From: Homalodisca vitripennis
Lineage: Eukaryota; Arthropoda; Insecta; Hemiptera; Cicadellidae
Assembly: GCF_021130785.1 (NCBI RefSeq)
Contig: NC_060214.1
Location: 2,631,001 to 2,695,000, forward strand
Length of the DNA: 64,000 nt
Reading direction: 5' to 3'
Shown: in pieces, positions 25,940-35,123 of the stretch
Layout: each line of letters opens with the position of its first letter
Position numbering within the stretch: the first letter of the stretch is position 1
The notes under the pieces: generated by a model
What the model was told of the DNA's origin: nothing
The model's input: only the letters and a program-made list of their open reading frames with translations
Databases searched by the model: none
Translations under genes and position numbers: made by a program

Positions 25940-26435
25940 TCTTGTTTACTTCCTAACATTAAACTCTGGATATGTTCCCAGTTTGTGTGATTGGACAGAG
26001 ACAATGTAGGGTGAGGTAAAGTTAACAGCTCGGGTATAGGCGGGTGGGCGTCGCTATTGCTGTTGTTTACTTCCCACAATAGACTCTGGACTTGTACCCA
26101 GTTTGTGTTTGGTGGAAGGACACAGATGGTGTAGGGTAAGGTAAAGTTAACAGCTCGGATATAGGCGGGTGGGCGTCGTTACTGCTGTTGTTTACTACCC
26201 AACACTAGATTCTGGATACGCTCCCAGTTTGTGTGATTAGTGGAAAGACACAGACGGTGTAGTTTGAGGTAAAGTTAACAGCTCGGGTATAGACGGGTGG
26301 GCGTCGCTATTGCTGTTGTTTACTTCCCAACACTAGACTTGGATGTGTTCCCAGTTTGTGTGATTGGTGGAAGGACACAAACGATGTAGGGTGAGGTAAA
26401 GGTAACAGTTCGGTTTGTAGGTGGGTGGACGTCGT
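25940..26435. repeat. Tandem repeat, 120-128-bp unit, 4 copies, beside the Polinton
   Basis: GTTTACTTCC..CTCTGGATATGTTCCCAGTT, GTAGGGTGAGGTAAAGTTAA and GGCGGGTGGGCGTCG recur with starts at 25944, 26064, 26190 and 26318. The array ends about 80 bp before the left Polinton end and is not repeated on the right side. Confidence 0.9.
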
Positions 26436-26470
26436 AAATAATTAAAAAAAATACTGCTTCCCTGGTATGA

Positions 26471-26478
26471 GTATGTGC

Positions 26479-26516
<38 letters not shown>
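26471..26516. repeat. TA microsatellite containing the left target duplication
   Basis: (TA)n with one TACA interruption directly abuts the Polinton's first base. TATATA at 26511-26516 matches 44109-44114 on the right, consistent with the 6-bp target duplication made by Polinton integrases. The repetitive context makes the exact length uncertain. Confidence 0.75.
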
Positions 26517-26870
26517 AGTAGATAGTAATATGGGGTTCCTGGCGCACTTTCGGAGCCGACCGAAAAGCAATGTAAAATACTGTTCAATGTACCATAAAGG
26601 AAGCTGAGATATAACACAGCAAATCTCAATGAAAAATTAACCGAATCTACAGTCGTTCGTCTCCAAAAGCGATCGGTACATTACTATCTACTCTGTGGAA
26701 TGAAAAATTAACCAAATCTGAGCTTCTACTTTCTTAAGCTGTGCTTTGTAAAATGTTGTCAAATCTGCTACGAATAAAGGATTTATCTTAATAAAATTTA
26801 ATCAATTTAAAACATTTTTACTAAAAACATACTGTACTTTAATAAAAAACTTTTCTACTAAATAAACAAC

Positions 26871-27427
26871 ATGAACTCACCAAGCTCTCTTCAGTTTCTA
26901 GCATTTCAAAAACTTACAAAGAAAGACAATTTTAACGAGTTCAACGAATTACCAAAACATTTTAAAGAACAGTTGATACTTTCCTTAAATGATACAGAAT
27001 TCAAAGAACTTGTAAAGTCTTTTGCAGAAAAAAACGTCTAATGGAGTGTTTTACTATCGGCAAAAAACTAAAAAAAGTAAGGGATTACATATTTAATATA
27101 ATTACGAAAGATATTGAAAAGAAAGTAAAAAATAAACAAACAGAGAGTTTTCATCGTTTTTTTATGACATTTTTCCCATATTATACGTCCTTTCAAGATA
27201 ATCAAGACTTAATTGATGAATTTCTTAGGAATTTTTGTGAGTATCAAGATTTATCAACACAATTCATTAAAGAGCATTATAGAATTTTTCTTATAGAATA
27301 TAGCCACATTTTGTGTGAAACAAAAGGTATTACTGTAGATAATATTCCATGTGATTCCTATGAAGAAAGACACCAACTATGGTTATCAAAACAGTACTAT
27401 GACGTGGGGAGGGACTGCAAGTTTTAG
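26871..27427 (+). pseudogene. TIR-encoded Polinton protein A (left copy, frameshifted)
   Basis: The ATG at 26871 opens a frame (MNSPSSLQFLAF...) that ends prematurely near 27041, where an A7 run (right TIR copy: A6) shifts the frame. The remainder (27041-27427) continues as 128 codons ending GRDCKF. The protein would be roughly 180 residues, helical and Lys/Phe-rich, with an LSTQFIKEH segment resembling the 'LSE-F' repeats of the 40382 gene. No catalytic motif; function unknown. Its presence in both TIRs means the element carries two copies. The upstream sequence has TTTTCTACTAAATAAACAAC before the ATG. Confidence 0.7.
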
Positions 27428-27437
27428 AGTTAAGACT

Positions 27438-27743
27438 TTATTCTACAAAGTTAATTGTTATAATTTCTTTATCTTTAATAGTCTTCTTTCCAGTAACAAT
27501 CAAGTGTAATTTTTCATTTTTGTTTAATTCTTTAATCTTTTTCTCATCCAAAACAGTCAAAAATCTGTTCGGCAAGTGTACTTTACAATCTTCCAACTCG
27601 GCAATTATTGTAAACCCGAATTTATCTTTCATTTTCTCCAAATTCAAGATTCTATGTTTCTTCCTTTCTTCCAATTCATTTAACTTCTTATACTCTTTGA
27701 ATTTACATTCTCCAATATCATTTAACTCCTTCAAGAACTCCAT
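27438..27743 (-). CDS. TIR-encoded Polinton protein B (101 aa), left copy
   Basis: An intact 101-codon frame; the right TIR copy (42887-43192) differs by a single residue (Ile/Val in L[IV]VTGKKT). The first 40 residues are Lys/Glu-rich and helical. The second half alternates hydrophobic residues (FGFTIIAELEDCKVHLPNRF, LHLIVTGKKTIKDKEIITI) in a pattern suggesting a small beta-barrel, perhaps an OB-like nucleic-acid-binding fold. That is inference only. The start codon sits in the shared motif TTTTTTCTATTTAAATGG read on the minus strand. Convergent with protein A; the stops are 10 bp apart. Function unknown. Confidence 0.75.
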   Translation of the reverse strand: MEFLKELNDIGECKFKEYKKLNELEERKKHRILNLEKMKDKFGFTIIAELEDCKVHLPNRFLTVLDEKKIKELNKNEKLHLIVTGKKTIKDKEIITINFVE

Positions 27744-27757
27744 TTAAATAGAAAAAA
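27740..27757 (-). promoter_or_regulatory. Polinton start-site motif (protein B, left)
   Basis: The minus strand reads TTTTTTCTATTTAAATGG, with the ATG at its end being the start codon of the 101-codon gene. The same 18-mer occurs at 33804 and 42873. Confidence 0.7.
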
Positions 27758-27762
27758 TTCAA

Positions 27763-28410
27763 AGTCAAAAAGTGCAAAACCATTTCTCGGTCGACCTTTT
27801 CTCCTCCCTCTGTCTCTTTCTCTCTCCCTCTCTTTTTATGCCTATGACACGATCACTTCTGCCGTTTATAGGCTAGGATCTATATTCAGGCTAGAGAGAG
27901 AGAGAAGAGCGAGATACGGATAGAGAAATGGTTCCGGAATACGATCTGAATACTTCTGAACTTGGTGTTTCTCCGCTATGGCCACTCGCATTGAAACAGT
28001 TCAGAAGTAAAACTTCCTAACCGACCAAACCGAATTCGCGGACATATATACTCAGCAACACAATACAACAGCCCATCGAGAAGTAAAAATTTAAGAAATT
28101 AATTTAAAATATAATTTGAAAATTACAAGTAACAAAATGTACGCATATTTAAAATAGGTAAAATTATCTAACATTTTGAAAAAGAAAATGTTATAATAGT
28201 AAACGGGAACACAATTTTTATTCTTAAAAGCAAATCTGCATTACCGACATTTTAGTTCCGAAAGATTGCGCTGTGTGTATCAATGACAGTCGAGGTGTGC
28301 TACTACAGACCGACCATCACGATAATCGCTTCGCCTGCGTCATATCCGTAGTGATATCACGCCGTGAGAGGCGCAATCGTTGGTTTACAAGCACCATTTA
28401 GTTAAATAAA
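27763..28410. other. Non-coding leader between left TIR and polymerase gene
   Basis: About 650 bp with no counterpart at the right end and a different composition. There is a CT-rich tract (about 27791-27837), a matching GA-rich tract (about 27892-27912), an 11-bp perfect inverted repeat TACTTCTGAAC (27951-27961) / GTTCAGAAGTA (27999-28009), and a GC-richer segment (28250-28385). It is the longest gene-free stretch inside the element apart from the TIR ends, and may hold an early promoter, an origin or packaging signal, or a small insertion. Confidence 0.5.
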
Positions 28411-28428
28411 TTTTTTCTATCTAAATGG
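28411..28428 (+). promoter_or_regulatory. Polinton start-site motif (polymerase)
   Basis: TTTTTTCTATCTAAATGG; TCTA lies 5 bp before the ATG at 28425, as in most genes of the element. Confidence 0.7.
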
Positions 28429-31400
28429 AGCGCGATAAAATATCATGTCCGTTCTGCAAAATAGAAATTTTAAGAAAAAACTATGATCGCCATTATAATT
28501 CTAAAAGTCATGAAAAAAACAAGCAAATTTACAATAATGAACTAAATTATTTAAGACAGTGGGCTAGAGAAAATAAAATTGCAGATCACGAAAACATGTT
28601 TAATATTGAGAAATTACGTGAATTAAAGAGAAATTTCAAAGTTGAAAAGAAAAATCTCGACCTATTTAATGATGAAAAACTTCATTCAATAGCTGAAAAG
28701 TTGGCTATCGGTACTAACGATAAAACCAAGTCTGAAATGATCGAAGAAATTGATAAAACTCTTAAAGTAAAATCCGAAAATATCATTGATGTAGAAGTTT
28801 TATCCTCAATACACGGTCTTTTCAAGCAATACATTTTAACAAACTTGAACGACAATTCCATGTCAATTTACAAATATCTTTCAATTATGCGGTCAGAAAT
28901 TAAAAGTTTAATCGAGAAATTTCAAGAAAATGTTAAAAATATGAAGGGCTATCTCTCTTTGGAATGTGAATACGAACGAACTTTAGTGAATGGTGAACCG
29001 CAAACATGTCTAATGTATTTTACTATCAAAGCAGACGAAATCTTTGACGTAAACGACTTTATTACTAAGCAATTTAATAAATTAACACATCGAGAACAAA
29101 CGAATAATCCATATAAAGGTTCCGGATGGACATTTAAAAGTTGTAAACAACTAGTTTTGAGCCTTAACAAACACGAAATGATGAATGCAGGATCATACAT
29201 CGATTTACCAAAGAATATCAAAGATAAAAAAGCTTGTATAAATATAAAAAATAGAGATGATTTTTGCTTTATTTACTCAATAAGATGTGCTATTGAAAAA
29301 CCAGAAAGAGACTGTGAACGTGTAAAGCAATACGAAAAATTTGTGAATGACGAAATATTTTCAGGTTTTGAGTATCCAATGTCTCTGAAAGATATACAAA
29401 TATTTGAAAAACGAAGCTACAATTCCAAGTATAAGTATCCAACAATGTCTATCAATGTCTACAGTTTTGATGAAAATATTAACATTGTTCCGTTACAAAT
29501 TTCTGAAAAATATGACGCTGAAACAAACATTGATTTATTGTATGTTAAACAAGATGATAAATCTCATTATGTTTTGATAACCGATTTAAATAAGCTTGTT
29601 TCTTCGCAGTTGTCTAAACATAAAGAAAGAAAATTTTTGTGTAGAAGATGTTTAAGCCATTTTTACAAATCTGGAGATTTAACAGATCACTTAGAAATTT
29701 GTAAAAATCATGAAGTTTGTAAGCCAATTATGCCATTTCCAGGTCAAACAACTAAATTTACTAATTATCAAAAGAAGTTTAGCCATCCGTACGTTATTTA
29801 TATGGATTTTGAGAGCATATTAGAAAAAATTCCGACATGCAAGAACAATCCACAAAGATCGACTACAACCAAGATTCAGAAGCACATTCCTTATGGTTTT
29901 ACTCTATATTTAGTGTCAAATGTGACCAATCGTATGTACAAGCCGATATGTTATCGAGCAAAAAATGAAGAAGATTTGCCAAATGTTCCTGCAAAATTGT
30001 TTGAAGAACTCAATAAAATATCAAAATACATAGCTACAAAATATAATTCTAAGAACAAAAAACCTATGAAATTGACTGAAGAAGAAGAAATTTCATACCA
30101 AAATGCAAACGTTTGTCATATTTGCGAATGGTCTGCTTATGATGTTGGGTCAATTCAGTATGGTTTTACTCCTGATATTTGGAAAGATAAGAGTTATAAT
30201 AAAGTGAGAGATCATTGTCATTTAACCGGCAAGTTTCGAGGCGCAGCTCATGCATGTTGCAATCTAAATTTGAAATTTCCTCAGAATATTCCCGTTTTCT
30301 GCCACAATATGTCAAATTACGATACTCATTTGTACATAAAAGAATTGGCTAAACAATATGGAAATGTTGATTTGATTGCAAACACCGATGAAAAATATAT
30401 AAATTATTCTGTAAATTCTGGATATGGCTATGAATTCGAAGGTGATAAGCCAAGAAAATTCATCAAGTTTTCGTTTGTAGACACGTTCAGATTCATGGCC
30501 TCGTCTATAGAAAAGTTAGCTAAAAATCTAAAGAGAGAAGACTTCAAACATACAAATCATTTTATACAAGATGGAAGAATATTGAATGAGATAATGGAAA
30601 GACAGCCAAATGACGACGACGAGATTTTTAAAATTCTATCTGGAAAAGGAATATTTCCCTATGAATTTATCGACAGTATTGAAAAACTTGATTACACAGA
30701 AGAGCTGAAAATTCAAGATTTCTATTCACTTTTGACAGACGAGAGCATATCTGAGAAAGATTATCAACACTACTTAAATGTTTGGAACAAATTAAAAGAG
30801 AAAAATCTAGGAAATTACTCTGATCTCTATAACATTCAAGATGTTCTATTGCTCGCTGATATCTTTGAAAAATTTTAGGAATATTTGTTTGAATTGCTAT
30901 AAGCTTGATCCAGCACACTATCTAACAGCTCCCAGTCTCGCATGGGACGCAATGTTAAAATTAACGAAGATAGAATTACAATTAATTAGTGATTATAATA
31001 TGTATTTGATGATCGAAAAAGGTATTCGCGGAGGCATTTCTCAGTGTATTAAACGATATGTGAAAGCAAATAACAAATATTTAAAAGATTTTGATAAGAC
31101 AAAGCCCGAAAACTATTTTACTCTATCTCGATGCAAACAACCTTTATGGGTATGGTCTTATGCAAAAACTGCCGTTTAGTGATATCAAGTGGATGGATCC
31201 TAAAACGTATACAAAAGAAGAGTGGCAAGAAACAATTTTAGAACTCACTGGCGACGAAGATTATGGCTATATTCTCGAAGTCGATCTTGGATATCCAACA
31301 AATTTACACGAACATCACAAGGATTTACCTCTTGCTCCAGAACATTTTAAAAACAAACTTTGCACAACTCTACTGGATAAAACTGAATACGTTGTTCATT

Positions 31401-32369
31401 CGAGAAATTTGAAGTTCTATTTGGAACAAGGTATGATTTTGAAACATGTGAATAGAGTTATTGCATTCGATCAGAAGCCTTTTATGAAAGAATACATTGA
31501 TTTTAACACAAACATGAGAACCAAAGCTACAAGCGACTTTGAAAAGGACTTTTATAAGCTGATGAACAACTCAGTTTTTGGAAAAAGTATGGAAAATGTG
31601 CGAAATAGATGCGATATTAGACTAGGAAATGAAGAATTTTCAATGAAACAGGCCAAGAAAACGAACTTCAAAAGCTTCACTATCTTTGACGACAACTGTA
31701 TAGCGAGTCACATGTACAAACAAAAGGTTAAATTTAAACAAACCGATTTACATAGGATTTTCAGTTCTCGACCTCTCAAAATTGCTAATGTACGAGTTTT
31801 ATTACAACAAATTAAAGAAGTTTGATCCAGATTTGAATCTGTGTTACATGGATACAGACAGTTATTTTCTAGAATTGAAACGAGATCCTTTTAAAATTAT
31901 TAAAGAAAATATAGATGACTTTGATACAAGTGATTATCCAAAAGATCATGAATGTTTCACTACTAAAAATAAGAAGGTAATAGGGAAATTCAAAGATGAG
32001 TTAAATAGCGAAGTTTTTAGAAGAATTTTGTGGTTTAAGGTCTAAGATGTACTCGTACAAATATCTAGATAAAAACCCAGTTAGGTGTAAAGGAATTAAG
32101 AGAAGCGTTGTAAATAAAACAATAAATATCGAAAACTTGAAGAAATGTTTGTTCGAAGATAAAGAAGAATTTAGGGAGATGACAGTAATCAAAAGCTACA
32201 AACATGAGTTGTGTACACTGTTACCATAAACAAGTTAGCACTGAACGCTAAAGATGATAAGAGAATTGTCCTAGAAAATAAGATCGATACAGTACCGTAT
32301 GGCTATAAAAATGAAGCAAAATCTGATATATTAGACGAATTAAATAAACTTGGAAACTTTGATATGTAA
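28425..32369 (+). pseudogene. polB: Protein-primed family B DNA polymerase (pPolB), five frameshifts
   Basis: The polymerase replicates the element by protein priming at the TIR ends. The first 817 codons (28425-30878) are open. They contain a C2H2 finger (C8, C11, H23, H29), a region with DDFCFIYSI (about residue 279) and SHYVLITDL (about 380), a second Cys/His finger (about 405-430), exonuclease motif I YMDFESIL (about 459), an endonuclease VII-like Cys/His insert (CHIC ... DHCHLTGKFRGAAH, 564-610) and exo II HNMSNYDTHL (about 626). Motif A DANNLYG (31127-31147), motif B NNSVFGKS (31565-31590) and motif C MDTDSY (31849-31866) follow in other frames. Frame changes lie near 30875 (T-run), 31100-31130, 31790, 32020 and 32215. 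The last frame stops at 32367-32369, directly abutting the integrase ATG. The total matches a ~1310-residue Polinton pPolB. Confidence 0.95.
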
Positions 32370-33380
32370 ATGGAAGATGATTTAATTCACTGTCACAAGT
32401 GTAAAAAGAAAACGAAAAATATAGATTCAAAAATCGTTCAAACTCAAAATAGATTGTATAGAATTGCAGCAAAATGTTCAAAATGTAAGACAAATAAGAG
32501 TAAATTTATAAAGAATCCTTATGAAAAACAAGTAAAGAAAGAATCTAAGAATAAGGAAGAAATCGAGATTGAAGCTAGAGAAATTCATGCACCAGTACGA
32601 AAAAAGTTTAAAAAGAGAAAAATTATAACATTAGGAATTGACGATTTATGGGCAGCAGATTTAGTTATAATGTCTAACTATTCAGATCAAAATGATGGAT
32701 TTAAGTATATGTTAAATGTTATTGATACTTTCTCAAAATATGCTTGGTCAAGAGCTATCAAAAGAAAAAACGGCAAGGATGTTTCAAAAGCTGTCGAAGA
32801 TATAGTAAAAGATGCCATAAGGATCAATCACAAACCTCCTAACCTACTTCATACAGATAAGGGTTTAGAGTTTAAAAATAAAGAATTTAACGATGTTTTG
32901 AGGAAATACAACATTAAGATTTATCATACTGAAAACGAAGAGAAATCAAGTATTGTAGAGAGATATAACAGAACTCAAAATGAGAGAATGAAAGTAATTT
33001 TTGAGATTAATAAAAACTTTAAATGGATCGATATTCTTCAAGAAATCGTAAACAATTATAACGATACAGTTCACAGCACAATCAAAATGAAACCGAAAGA
33101 CGTAGATAAGGATGCAGAAAAGGAGTTATTAGAGACCGTTTTCAAGTATGTTCCACCTGAAATTCACACGAAAACTAAATTTAAAGTCAATGATCATGTA
33201 AGAATTGTTAGTAAAAAACAAACATTTTCGAACAAATATAAGAACAATTGGTCAAGAGAAATCTTTGTGATTTATCAAATTAATAACACAGATCCTGTAA
33301 CTTATAGTATAAAAGATTTAAATAATGAAGAAATAACCGGAAAGTTTTATGAATATGAATTGAGAAAGTCAAAACTGTAA
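32370..33380 (+). CDS. int: Polinton integrase (RVE, DD35E) with N-terminal DUF5679-like zinc ribbon
   Basis: A retrovirus-type integrase that would insert the element and create the 6-bp target duplication. The 336-codon frame is intact. Residues 8-41 hold two CxxC pairs (HCHKC, KCSKC) in a KKKT...AAKCSKCKTNKSKFIK context matching the small DUF5679 protein at 40210. The catalytic core follows: D97 (WAADLV), D163 (HTDKGLEF), E198 (IVERYN), with 34 residues between D163 and E198, as in DD35E enzymes. The C-terminal 60 residues (FKVNDHVRIV ... NWSREIFVIY ... YEYEL) form the SH3/chromo-like end typical of these integrases. The ATG immediately follows the polymerase stop, so the two are tightly linked. 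This is the best preserved core gene. Confidence 0.95.
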   Translation: MEDDLIHCHKCKKKTKNIDSKIVQTQNRLYRIAAKCSKCKTNKSKFIKNPYEKQVKKESKNKEEIEIEAREIHAPVRKKFKKRKIITLGIDDLWAADLVIMSNYSDQNDGFKYMLNVIDTFSKYAWSRAIKRKNGKDVSKAVEDIVKDAIRINHKPPNLLHTDKGLEFKNKEFNDVLRKYNIKIYHTENEEKSSIVERYNRTQNERMKVIFEINKNFKWIDILQEIVNNYNDTVHSTIKMKPKDVDKDAEKELLETVFKYVPPEIHTKTKFKVNDHVRIVSKKQTFSNKYKNNWSREIFVIYQINNTDPVTYSIKDLNNEEITGKFYEYELRKSKL

Positions 33381-33386
33381 TATAAA

Positions 33387-33404
33387 TTTTCTATATATAA
33401 ATGG
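33387..33404 (+). promoter_or_regulatory. Polinton start-site motif (zinc protein 1)
   Basis: TTTTCTATATATAAATGG; TCTA is 7 bp from the ATG at 33401, within the 20-bp gap after the integrase stop. Confidence 0.6.
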
Positions 33405-33784
33405 CGCATCAAAAGAAATGTACAAAGTGCAAAGAATTTAAAGATTTAAATGAATTTTATAAAGATAAAAATAGGAAAGATGGAATGCATTATAATTGCA
33501 AAGATTGTGAAAGGGAATATCATAAAGAATTATATGATAAAATAGAAAAATTAACTTTGGAAGATAAAGAATGTCTTAAATGTAAAGAAACTAAAAAAAT
33601 TTCAGAGTTTAATAGTGATCACTATAGTAGAGATAAGAAAGACTCATATTGTAAAGATTGTGTAAAGAAGAATCTTCATAGATTATATTATGAAGATACT
33701 CAATGTGAATGTGGAAGAACTATAAAATGGTTAAATAATTATCAAAAACATTTACAAACAAAATATCATAATTCAAGAGTTTAA
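33401..33784 (+). CDS. Cys-rich zinc-binding protein 1 (127 aa)
   Basis: Two C-x2-C-x22-C-x2-C modules (C7, C10, C33, C36 and C58, C61, C84, C87), each with a 'F..D.x.KD' core, are followed by a C-terminal C102-x-C104 ... H117 ... H123 finger. The modules resemble zinc ribbons seen beside HNH-type nucleases and in giant-virus and phage proteins, but the catalytic His-Asn-His is not evident. A nucleic-acid-binding role is likely; exact function unknown. It is the first of two tandem paralogues. The sequence downstream of the stop (AACATTTTCGTCGTGTAAT) also recurs after the second copy, so gene and trailer were duplicated together. Confidence 0.8.
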   Translation: MAHQKKCTKCKEFKDLNEFYKDKNRKDGMHYNCKDCEREYHKELYDKIEKLTLEDKECLKCKETKKISEFNSDHYSRDKKDSYCKDCVKKNLHRLYYEDTQCECGRTIKWLNNYQKHLQTKYHNSRV

Positions 33785-33803
33785 CATTTTCGTCGTGTAA
33801 TAA

Positions 33804-33821
33804 TTTTTTCTATTTAAATGG
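33804..33821 (+). promoter_or_regulatory. Polinton start-site motif (zinc protein 2)
   Basis: TTTTTTCTATTTAAATGG, identical to the motif at both protein B genes; ATG at 33818. Confidence 0.7.
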
Positions 33822-34141
33822 AGTCTCAAAAGAAATGTACAAAGTGTCAAGAAGAGAATAGAAAAGACTGTTATTGTAAGGAATTATATGATAAAATGAA
33901 CAAATTAACTTTAGAAGAGAAAAAGTGTTACTTTTGTAAAGAAATTAAAAATATTTCTGAATTTAATAACTGGCAGTATAGTAAAGATAGAAAAGATGCT
34001 TTTTGCAAAGATTGTGCTAAAAAAATTTTCAGCGAAAGTTATAAAAACGAAATGCCTTGTGAATATGAAAAAAAGATTTTACAATGGTTACCTAGTTATG
34101 CTAAACATTTACAAACAAAATATCATAATTCGAGAGTTTAA
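33818..34141 (+). CDS. Cys-rich zinc-binding protein 2 (107 aa)
   Basis: Paralogue of the preceding gene. The second zinc module (CYFCKEIKNISEFNNWQYSK ... FCKDC) and the C-terminal KHLQTKYHNSRV are conserved. The first module is shortened by about 20 residues, so its C-x2-C pairs are close together (CTKCQEENRKDCYCKE). In the C-terminal finger the CxC of the first copy is reduced to a single Cys (MPCEYEKK), which probably weakens metal binding. It is likely a degenerating or diverging duplicate. Function unknown. Confidence 0.75.
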   Translation: MESQKKCTKCQEENRKDCYCKELYDKMNKLTLEEKKCYFCKEIKNISEFNNWQYSKDRKDAFCKDCAKKIFSESYKNEMPCEYEKKILQWLPSYAKHLQTKYHNSRV

Positions 34142-34174
34142 CATTTTCATCGTGTAATTTAGATATTCTATAAA

Positions 34175-34936
34175 TCAGTCGAGATTCTGCCATATTTGTA
34201 GTAAAATGATTTCCGTTGTATAAAAATATTCAAAGATTCTTTTCATTTGGTTATACAGATTGATAGAATTTGGTTCGTCATCAATGAACAAAATCTCTAA
34301 TTCAGGATAATTTATTTTTAGATGTTTTAATCGGTTTGGTATTTCTCGTTTCTGAGCTCTGATAAGGTAATAAGGCCATTCCCACATGTCATTCTTCTTA
34401 ATTAACACAAAAACATGGTGTTTTTTCTTATCAAAATCTTTACATACCATATCTCTCTTCATTCATTCCATTCGCAATTCTTGGTTCTCTATTTTCAATG
34501 ATTTCATTTCATCTTTAATTTGTAACTGTTTTATTTCATCTTTTAACTGCTTATTTTCGTTTTTGAGTTTGTACTCACCATATTTTCTAATGGAAGGTAA
34601 TACTTCTTTCGTAACCCAATTTTTAAACAATTTCGCTTCTGGTTTATGCGATCTCAAAATTAAAGAATAAAGTCCAGATTCATTAACGAAAACAGTGTTA
34701 TTTTGGAAGTTTGAAGGTAAGCTATTTATAGCCCCCCTTATATTTAGATTAAAATAGAAGTTTTTATCATCTTCGTCAACGTTTATTCTGATCGTTTGCA
34801 TAGTATTTTCATATTCTAGAATTTTTGCTACGTCTTTAGCCTTAAACCAGATCACATTGTTTTCGTCAACAATCGTAAAGATATGTTTGTTATTGAATTT
34901 TAGTTGATTATTGAGTAGGTCTACAACTGACTCCAT
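34175..34936 (-). pseudogene. BRO-N family protein interrupted by one in-frame TGA
   Basis: The N-terminal frame (34463-34936, 157 codons) carries a BRO-N DNA-binding domain: WFKAKDVAKILEYEN near residue 30, FVNESGLYSLILRSHKPEAK near 85 and FKNWVTKEVLPSIRKYGEY. A Lys/Glu coiled coil follows. A TGA then ends the frame and the next codon, ATG at 34462, continues in the same frame for 95 codons (34175-34462: HHVFVLIKKNDMWEWPYYLI, RAQKREIPNRLKHL), which looks like the C-terminal domain of longer BRO/KilA-N-type proteins. One 253-codon gene with a single nonsense codon, or a TGA-ATG pair, would explain this. BRO proteins are typical of large insect DNA viruses and regulate DNA-linked processes. 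The start codon lies in the shared motif. Confidence 0.75.
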
Positions 34937-34952
34937 TTAGATAGAAAAAAAA
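34933..34952 (-). promoter_or_regulatory. Polinton start-site motif (BRO gene)
   Basis: The minus strand reads TTTTTTTTCTATCTAAATGG, ending in the BRO start codon. The TCTATCTAAATGG core is identical to that of the polymerase gene. Confidence 0.65.
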
Positions 34953-34971
34953 TTTAACTAGTAATTTTTAT

Positions 34972-35123
34972 TTTGAGAATAAAGCCCAGATTCATTGATA
35001 AAAACAGTGTCAGGATGAAGATTTTGAAAGGGTCTATGGCATAGACTCTTGTAATTTATACATTCAAAAGTTGTTTTCTTAAAAATTTGAAGGTAAGAAC
35101 GATTCGTTCCCCCCCTTGATTCA
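34972..35123 (-). pseudogene. Duplicated fragment of the BRO-N gene
   Basis: Plus-strand text GAATAAAGCCCAGATTCATT followed by GA.AAAAACAGTGT closely matches the interior of the BRO gene (34663-34697: GAATAAAGTCCAGATTCATT then AACGAAAACAGTGT). A second block, TTTGAAGGTAAG...CCCCCCTT (about 35085-35117), matches 34709-34739. About 150 bp of a second BRO-N copy therefore lies just upstream of the intact domain, between the BRO and capsid-like genes. No open frame. Confidence 0.7.

Larger units (their letters stand above)
26517..27762 (+). repeat. Polinton left terminal inverted repeat
   Basis: It matches the reverse complement of 42872-44108, ending just beyond the start of the 101-codon gene it contains. 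Identity is very high over the two internal genes, with a more diverged patch at about 26871-26960 and small indels near 26670-26700. It carries two genes in convergent orientation. An internal copy of the terminal 13-mer lies inverted at 26680-26692. Confidence 0.95.

Noticed and set aside
26320..26629. Minus-strand frames across the left Polinton junction
   Set aside because: They span the TA microsatellite (Ile-Tyr repeats) and the element end. A matching frame at the right end (43855-44202) results from the TIR.
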